From assembly GCA_037147235.1 (NCBI GenBank), contig JBAWVO010000256.1:1-9280 (forward strand): a stretch of DNA of 9,280 bases, given 5' to 3'. The position numbers and the translations under genes are program-made. Source of the stretch: JANXQG01 sp037147235. Lineage in GTDB: Bacteria > Planctomycetota > Planctomycetia > Pirellulales > Thermoguttaceae. The notes below the pieces were generated by a model. It was not told the DNA's origin. It ran no database searches and was given only the letters and a program-made list of their open reading frames with translations. Numbering within the stretch: the stretch's first letter is position 1; the number at the start of each line of letters is the position of its first letter. Of this stretch, positions 5,828 through 9,280 are shown in pieces.

Positions 5828-6048
5828 AGCCGCCATTCTAAGGGATAGGACAGGAAGACGCAAGAGTCGCAGGAGAACGCAGGAGAACGACACCAAGGCA
5901 TTAAGCATAACCTTGCCAACCGCTAGTGGTGATAGCGGGTTGTAGGGTGCGTGGAGCGAACCGGCCGGGAAATGGTGGGTTGCGCACGAAGTCGAGACGC
6001 TGACAGCACTTACCACTGCTCCAGATCCGTTCGCGTAACGCACCGTTA
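5828..6048. repeat. proC upstream region with hairpin and long inverted repeat
   Basis: Nearest proC is a 10-bp tandem duplication, gcaggagaac twice (5869-5888). A hairpin follows at 5917-5942 (caaccgcta and tagcgggttg, one bulge). Then 5943-5964 and 6027-6048 form an imperfect inverted repeat sharing GGTGCGT and GCGAAC blocks around a 62-bp centre. The whole lies upstream of proC on its strand, so the promoter may be inside it, but no confident -35/-10 pair is visible. The inverted repeat looks like another dispersed palindrome. Confidence 0.55.
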
Positions 6049-6274
6049 GAAGAACGGTAGCTATAAGTCATTAAACAGCAAGACTTTAGGAAATACGCTG
6101 TTTTCCGGTTCTACGCCCGTTGTACGCGCCGATTATTTTCCTGTTTGGACACTTCCTATTTTGCGGTAGTGTACATTTGGACACAACCGCACCACGCCGA
6201 ACCGTCGAGCATGTCGGCCGTCGAGCATGATCTTCGTGGGCCTGCATGGTGGCGACGAGGGGCAGCAGGGCTAG
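6049..6274. other. Intergenic stretch without a supported gene
   Basis: No convincing coding region is seen on either strand. Two short direct repeats are visible: tttggacac at 6144-6152 and 6176-6184, 32 bp apart, and ccgtcgagcatg at 6202-6213 and 6218-6229. The right part may include decayed sequence of the adjacent methylase fragment, because its frame continues leftward past the TAG at 6272-6274. Confidence 0.4.
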
Positions 6275-6475
6275 CGGATATTTGATTTGTGGCTGGCTTG
6301 CTGGACTGCGGAGGAGATCGCGGAAGAGTGCGGATGCGACAAGGCAACGGTTAGCCGTGTTTGTTGCAAACCGGAAGATATGCCGGAATGCAACAAACCA
6401 TCCGCAGTTCATACCGACCTCGACCCTCTTCCCCTCTACAACATATGGAAGCAGCAAGAGAAGACGGCCGGAGCG
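6275..6475 (+). pseudogene. DNA methylase fragment (HTH plus start of methylase region)
   Basis: The translation begins RIFDLWLACWTAEEIAE and carries a helix-turn-helix (EIAEECGCDKATVSRV), then PLYNIWKQQEKTAG. This order, with the LYNIWKQQEKT motif, resembles phage-type proteins that join an HTH to a DNA N4/N6-methylase domain. In those the SHFGN segment, a TKPFD-like segment and DPFAGGG should follow; here the similarity stops at about 6475. An in-frame TAG (6272-6274) cuts it off on the left and no start with a ribosome binding site is seen. It is a remnant, probably inactive. The assignment is from motif memory only. Confidence 0.5.
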
Positions 6476-6672
6476 CCCTTGTCGGCAACGTGCTTGGCTG
6501 TCTTGACGGATGATGGCGAGACGCTGAAGGCTTTGGCGGCATCGTCAATAGAGGGTAGACAAGTTTGGCTACCCTCACTCTTTTTGTGCTGATTGTCTCC
6601 AAGTCGCATCTTCGCCACTTCAGCCGCACACTGCGCCCGCTGGCTTGCATCGAGGTGGCGACGGTGGAAACC
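6463..6672 (-). pseudogene. ParB-like DNA-binding protein fragment
   Basis: On the minus strand the translation reads GFHRRHLDASQRAQCAAEVA, then a Gly/Asn/His/Lys-rich loop, then DDAAKAFSVSPSSVKTAKHV and ADKGAPAV. RRHLDASQRA and the following VS..SV..AK.V helix-turn-helix match the middle of ParB-like proteins common in phages and mobile elements. The N-terminal ParB nuclease-like part and everything after GAPAV are missing, and the flanking sequence in frame does not look like the family. It meets the plus-strand methylase fragment tail-to-tail, overlapping by a few codons near 6463-6475. Read as a broken gene. Confidence 0.5.
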
Positions 6673-6734
6673 GGCTATACGCTGATAAATCGAGTATAAA
6701 TCGCCCCCGCTGCCCCTGAACCCGAAAACCGGTT

Positions 6735-6817
6735 CGCCAGGATCGACGCTGTTGCGTGATCGGCACCGTCAACGTGGTTTTACCCGTCCGGTTTTAGCCC
6801 CCGCCAGGATCGACGCT
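6735..6817. repeat. 16-bp direct repeats near the end of the capsid module
   Basis: The sequence cgccaggatcgacgct is identical at 6735-6750 and 6802-6817 (67 bp apart), each copy preceded by a ccggtt motif at slightly different distance. No gene covers it. It lies between the ParB-like fragment and the terminator that closes the capsid operon, so it could mark an integration or recombination site, but no integrase or tRNA end is visible here. Confidence 0.5.
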
Positions 6818-6830
6818 AGGCTTTCGTGCA

Positions 6831-6876
6831 AGAAAAGAAAAAGGCTCCCTGCCGCCGATTAAATCGTCAGGGAGCC
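6831..6876 (-). terminator. Intrinsic terminator of the capsid operon
   Basis: Read on the minus strand, the 9-bp stem ggctccctg / cagggagcc (6868-6876 and 6843-6851) encloses a 16-nt loop and is followed directly by TTTTTCTTTTC. It lies about 35 bp after the stop of the decoration-like gene at 6911, so it ends the leftward capsid operon and insulates the sequence to the left. Confidence 0.88.
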
Positions 6877-6910
6877 ACGGGGAGAAACAACTAACCCCGC
6901 GAAGTGAATG

Positions 6911-7351
6911 TCATGCAGTACCGGCGGCCGGTGCCAGCTTCAGCTTGGAAGAAAGAACCGTCGTGCTGTGGGTGACCGGCTCCAGCTTGGCTTTCGTCTG
7001 GACGGCAATCACTCCGTCGATGACGCCGTTGGCCGTTGCCGTAATCAGAATAGGCTTAATGTACCGCTTCTGTGGGTTGACGATTTCCAAGATAGCGACC
7101 TTGTTGTCATCCGCATCGGTGTAGGCAATCGCCGTACCCAACAGGTCAGCGTAAGCATCCGTTGCCGCATCATCCGAAGATTGCTGCGCCTTCAGCGTAA
7201 CCGTGCCCGTGCTTGCAATGGCACCAATCAGGCAATAGAAGGTTACAGACGAGTAACCCTTCATATCAATCGCCGTGCCCGTCGTGGTTGCTTGTCCTGC
7301 CACCACGCCGTTGATGCAACGTGTAACTTTTCCGAGAGTCGAGAGATTCAT
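6911..7351 (-). CDS. Probable capsid decoration/stabilisation-like phage protein
   Basis: A 146-residue protein rich in Ala, Thr, Val and Gly with a beta-strand pattern and no signal peptide or membrane segment. It begins MNLSTLGKVTRCINGV and has the segments KGYSSVTFYCLIGAI, TLKAQQSSDDAATDAYADL and KRYIKPILITATANGVIDGV. This pattern resembles small phage structural proteins encoded next to HK97-type capsid genes, which often bind the capsid surface. The role is inferred from position and style, not from a recognised motif. ATG 7351 has AAGGA nine nt upstream and lies 20 bp after the capsid stop; the in-frame start at 7405 would overlap the capsid gene. It is the last gene before the terminator. 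Confidence 0.8.
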   Translation of the reverse strand: MNLSTLGKVTRCINGVVAGQATTTGTAIDMKGYSSVTFYCLIGAIASTGTVTLKAQQSSDDAATDAYADLLGTAIAYTDADDNKVAILEIVNPQKRYIKPILITATANGVIDGVIAVQTKAKLEPVTHSTTVLSSKLKLAPAAGTA

Positions 7352-7371
7352 AATTGAGATTCCTTTTTGGG

Positions 7372-8688
7372 TTAGGCAGTGATGCCGGAGATCGTGGAAA
7401 ACCAAGTCGGCCGCAACAGGACGGTATCGGCTCGCATGTAGGCCACGACCAGTTTCATCAACTGCGATTCAGCGGACCAAGACGCGCCGTCCGCATCGGT
7501 GACGCTGCCAGAGTCCAAGACCCTGATATTGACCTGCTGCCGGATGCCGATAAGCAACTGGCTAAAATCCCCGATGATGTCGGTCGATTCATTGCTGCCA
7601 CCGCCACCGTTGATTGGAAGGCTCGTGGTCATAAACCGCTGCGGGGCTGCAACCCACGGCGATGCCTTCAACGGTTGGTAAAGCGTATCCGCCAGCGCGT
7701 CGTAAGAGTTGGCCGTGCGAGGATGCTGAATCCATGCCAGGTCTTCCAGGCGGCCGGGATAGTTGGCCGTCAGAATGTCGAGAACCGCTTCTCTGGCTTT
7801 AACGCAACCGTGGGCGGGGGCACCGCACGAAGTGACTGCGTTCACGCCAGGGAAGTTCACAATGCCGCAAGGCTCGGAAGATGAACCCTTGCCAAGCAGG
7901 GCGGCTTGGTCGAGAGCAAGACCAAGAGACCGCTGCAATGCACCAGTGACCACGGCTTCGACGTTGACGGCGTCTTGGAGAACTTCGATGGACAGCGGAA
8001 TTATCGCTGCGAGAGTCAGCGGCCTTAGCACCGCTTGGCTGAGAGTTGGTGCCGACGCCGTAACTTTCACGCCTTCGGCGCGCCAGTAGCCGACTGGGTC
8101 GGTTGCCAGCTTTGCGATTCTCAACTCGCCGGAATCCATCGGGATGGTTTGAGCACCAGCACGAAGGCAAACCGACGCACTACGCGCTAAGTCGATTACC
8201 GAACCGCTGAGAACCGGGTTCAAGAGATACCCGCCACCAGCATCAACCGCACCCATCATGGCGCGCTTCTCAAAACTGGAAAGCAACTCAGGACGATTCA
8301 AGACGGCGGCGGCGATACACCTGCCGACACTCATAACTTCGTCCGAGTCCGCCAAATCGCTTCCGGCTCGCATGGAACGCTCGAAGGATTCATTCGGCCG
8401 CAAGGCGCGAATTTCTCGGCCTGAGCGCATATCCTTGAAGGACATTCCAGGCTCGCCGTCGGTTGTGTCTTCGGCAGCCAGGATGCTAGCGATTTCGTGA
8501 TTGCAAGCGGCTTGCATCCGATCGATTTCGGCGGTCCGAAGTTCGTACTCGGAACTGAGAACCGCTTCGGTGGTCTTCTCTTCGGAAGTCAGACCACGCT
8601 TTTCCTTAATGGCCAAATTGAGCAAGGCTTCTTGCTTGGTCGAAACCTGTCCACGCTCTTCGCGCAGTCGCTGTAGTAATCTACTCAT
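7372..8688 (-). CDS. HK97-family phage major capsid protein
   Basis: A 438-residue major capsid protein that would assemble the icosahedral shell. Residues 1 to about 75 are charged and helical (REERGQVSTKQEALLNLAIKE and following), as expected for the delta/scaffold region that a prohead protease usually removes. The HK97 core starts near GGGYLLNPVLSGSVIDLAR (151 on). It contains DPVGYWRAEG, the P-loop/spine segment LRPLTLAAIIPLSIEVLQD, and LALDQAALLGKGSSSEPCGI. The C-terminal part (about 340-438) has GDFSQLLIGIRQ and an LVVAYMRADTVLLRP stretch typical of the family. The start at 8688 has GGAG eight nt upstream, inside the preceding gene, whose TAA overlaps this ATG (TAATG). No prohead protease, portal or terminase is in the window. 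Confidence 0.95.
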   Translation of the reverse strand: MSRLLQRLREERGQVSTKQEALLNLAIKEKRGLTSEEKTTEAVLSSEYELRTAEIDRMQAACNHEIASILAAEDTTDGEPGMSFKDMRSGREIRALRPNESFERSMRAGSDLADSDEVMSVGRCIAAAVLNRPELLSSFEKRAMMGAVDAGGGYLLNPVLSGSVIDLARSASVCLRAGAQTIPMDSGELRIAKLATDPVGYWRAEGVKVTASAPTLSQAVLRPLTLAAIIPLSIEVLQDAVNVEAVVTGALQRSLGLALDQAALLGKGSSSEPCGIVNFPGVNAVTSCGAPAHGCVKAREAVLDILTANYPGRLEDLAWIQHPRTANSYDALADTLYQPLKASPWVAAPQRFMTTSLPINGGGGSNESTDIIGDFSQLLIGIRQQVNIRVLDSGSVTDADGASWSAESQLMKLVVAYMRADTVLLRPTWFSTISGITA

Positions 8689-8987
8689 TATTCAGTCTCC
8701 TTTTCAGTGTCGGGGTGGTCGGACGCGTAACGCGCGTCCGATTGATTCATTTTTTCGTCGCGTTCATCAAGGCGAGTGCTTCGCAATTCGTAGGCCTGTT
8801 GCCGTGTCATCGGTTGGCCCTTGGGACAATCGACAGCCGACCACCTGGTCAAAGCTTCGGTGGACCACCGAACCAAACGGCCGCCAATGATCGACGGCGG
8901 GGGAAGGTGGCCGTCGAGGACTAAGGCCAAAACAGCGTTCAAATCGCTGTCGAGTTCCGATGCAAGTTTTTCAAGAGTCAAAAACAT
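8688..8987 (-). CDS. AlpA/excisionase-like helix-turn-helix protein
   Basis: A 99-residue protein whose N-terminal half (MFLTLEKLASELDSDLNAVLALVLDG to VRWSTEALTRW) has the layout of winged-helix HTH_17/MerR-like excisionase or AlpA regulators: a helix-turn-helix, then a short wing (GGRLVRW) and a helix. The C-terminal half is charged and probably disordered (ELRSTRLDERDEKMNQSDAR...). The start at 8987 has AAGGA eight nt upstream; ATG 9011 in frame lacks such a site. Its TAA shares an A with the capsid ATG, so translation is coupled. Such proteins act as excision factors or transcription regulators; which applies here is not shown. Confidence 0.75.
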   Translation of the reverse strand: MFLTLEKLASELDSDLNAVLALVLDGHLPPPSIIGGRLVRWSTEALTRWSAVDCPKGQPMTRQQAYELRSTRLDERDEKMNQSDARYASDHPDTEKETE

Positions 8988-9014
8988 TTTTGGGTTCCTT
9001 TCTAAAATCAATTC

Positions 9015-9230
9015 TCACCGCAGTGCAGCAGGTTGTAAATCCTGTTTGTCCACCAATGTACTAGATTCTAGTACTTTCGCCCTTTTGGGGGGAAGGTAAC
9101 TCTTTCCGTGAGCACCGCACAAATTGCAGCGAAGATACCGAACCACGGCTAATCCATCCGGCCGGGGGCGGGTCGTCTGAGTGAGCATGGTGCCAGAGGG
9201 GCACGCTGAGCACGGATCGAGACTTCTCAT
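9015..9230 (-). CDS. Small zinc-ribbon-like protein
   Basis: A 71-residue basic protein with two CX2C pairs, C7-x2-C10 and C35-x2-C38, separated by 24 residues that include a VVRYLRC strand. This is a zinc-ribbon pattern, often seen in small nucleic-acid-binding or regulatory proteins of mobile elements. The C-terminus has KRAKVLESSTLVDKQDLQ. The start at 9230 has AAGGAG eight nt upstream, and the ATG overlaps the stop of the preceding frame (ATGA). It lies 27 bp before the HTH gene in the same operon. Target and function are unknown. Confidence 0.7.
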   Translation of the reverse strand: MRSLDPCSACPSGTMLTQTTRPRPDGLAVVRYLRCNLCGAHGKSYLPPKRAKVLESSTLVDKQDLQPAALR

Positions 9231-9280
9231 TGCACGTTCTCCTTCAGGTCTCGCATACCGATTGAAAATGGGGTGTCACT
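9227..9280 (-). CDS. 3' end of an unknown upstream gene (partial)
   Basis: The minus-strand frame entering at the right edge encodes 17 residues ending IGMRDLKENVQ and stops at TGA 9227-9229, overlapping the ATG of the zinc-ribbon gene as ATGA. The overlap and the AAGGAG lying inside this frame fit a coupled operon gene whose body lies to the right. It is too short to identify. Confidence 0.4.
   Translation of the reverse strand, partial: SDTPFSIGMRDLKENVQ

Noticed and set aside
5828..6043. 72-residue N-terminal extension of ProC
   Set aside because: It passes through inverted-repeat sequence, and the Rossmann motif is expected within the first residues, as given by the 5827 start.
7354..7884. 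Plus-strand open frame of 176 codons
   Set aside because: Antisense to the capsid gene; composition is typical of a shadow frame.
1..9280. CRISPR array, tRNA or rRNA gene
   Set aside because: No regularly spaced repeats with unique spacers are present, and I recognise no tRNA cloverleaf with a TψC-like arm or rRNA-like sequence on either strand. The short repeats seen are explained above.

Overview
The window is a bacterial chromosome segment of moderately high GC. It most resembles a planctomycete, probably a Pirellulales-type genome. I infer this from the character of the proteins (a conserved protein next to an EF-P paralogue, a DsbD-like protein, a short-spaced proC operon) and from the many dispersed palindromic repeats between genes. 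No database search was possible, so the taxon is a judgement.

Left and centre (1-5827) is chromosomal core. A 5'-truncated DsbD/ScsB-type membrane thiol:disulfide interchange protein runs rightward (1-1524). Everything after it runs leftward: a low-molecular-weight phosphatase (1640-2119), a TPR lipoprotein (2331-3215), the EF-P-like factor EfpL/YeiP (3318-3881), an unrecognised 165-residue protein (4044-4541), a 76-residue Cys-containing protein (4751-4981) and pyrroline-5-carboxylate reductase, proC (4985-5827). The small protein starts 3 nt after the proC stop and is probably co-transcribed with it.

The gaps between these genes hold several different palindromic repeats. The best is a 110-111 bp MITE-like element present twice (1530-1640 and 3907-4016). 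It has 24-bp inverted ends, two internal hairpins and 3-bp TAA/TTA flanking duplications. Copy 1 fills the gap between two convergent stop codons. Copy 2 interrupts an older tandem repeat of the 3' end of its neighbouring gene, so the empty site can be reconstructed. Other palindromes lie at 3270-3296, 4620-4730 and 5943-6048.

The right part (about 6050-9280) is mobile. Two decayed fragments lie tail-to-tail at 6275-6672: a DNA-methylase-like piece on + and a ParB-like piece on -. After 16-bp direct repeats and a strong intrinsic terminator (6831-6876, acting leftward) comes a compact leftward operon. In transcription order it holds the tail of an unknown gene, a four-cysteine zinc-ribbon-like protein, an AlpA/MerR-like HTH protein, an HK97-fold major capsid protein with an N-terminal delta (scaffold) region, and a small decoration-like protein. 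The terminator follows directly. No protease, portal, terminase or tail gene is visible. The operon ends right after the capsid genes, which resembles a capsid-encoding phage satellite or a domesticated capsid cassette more than an ordinary prophage. Strong Shine-Dalgarno sites and ATGA/TAATG overlaps indicate translational coupling.
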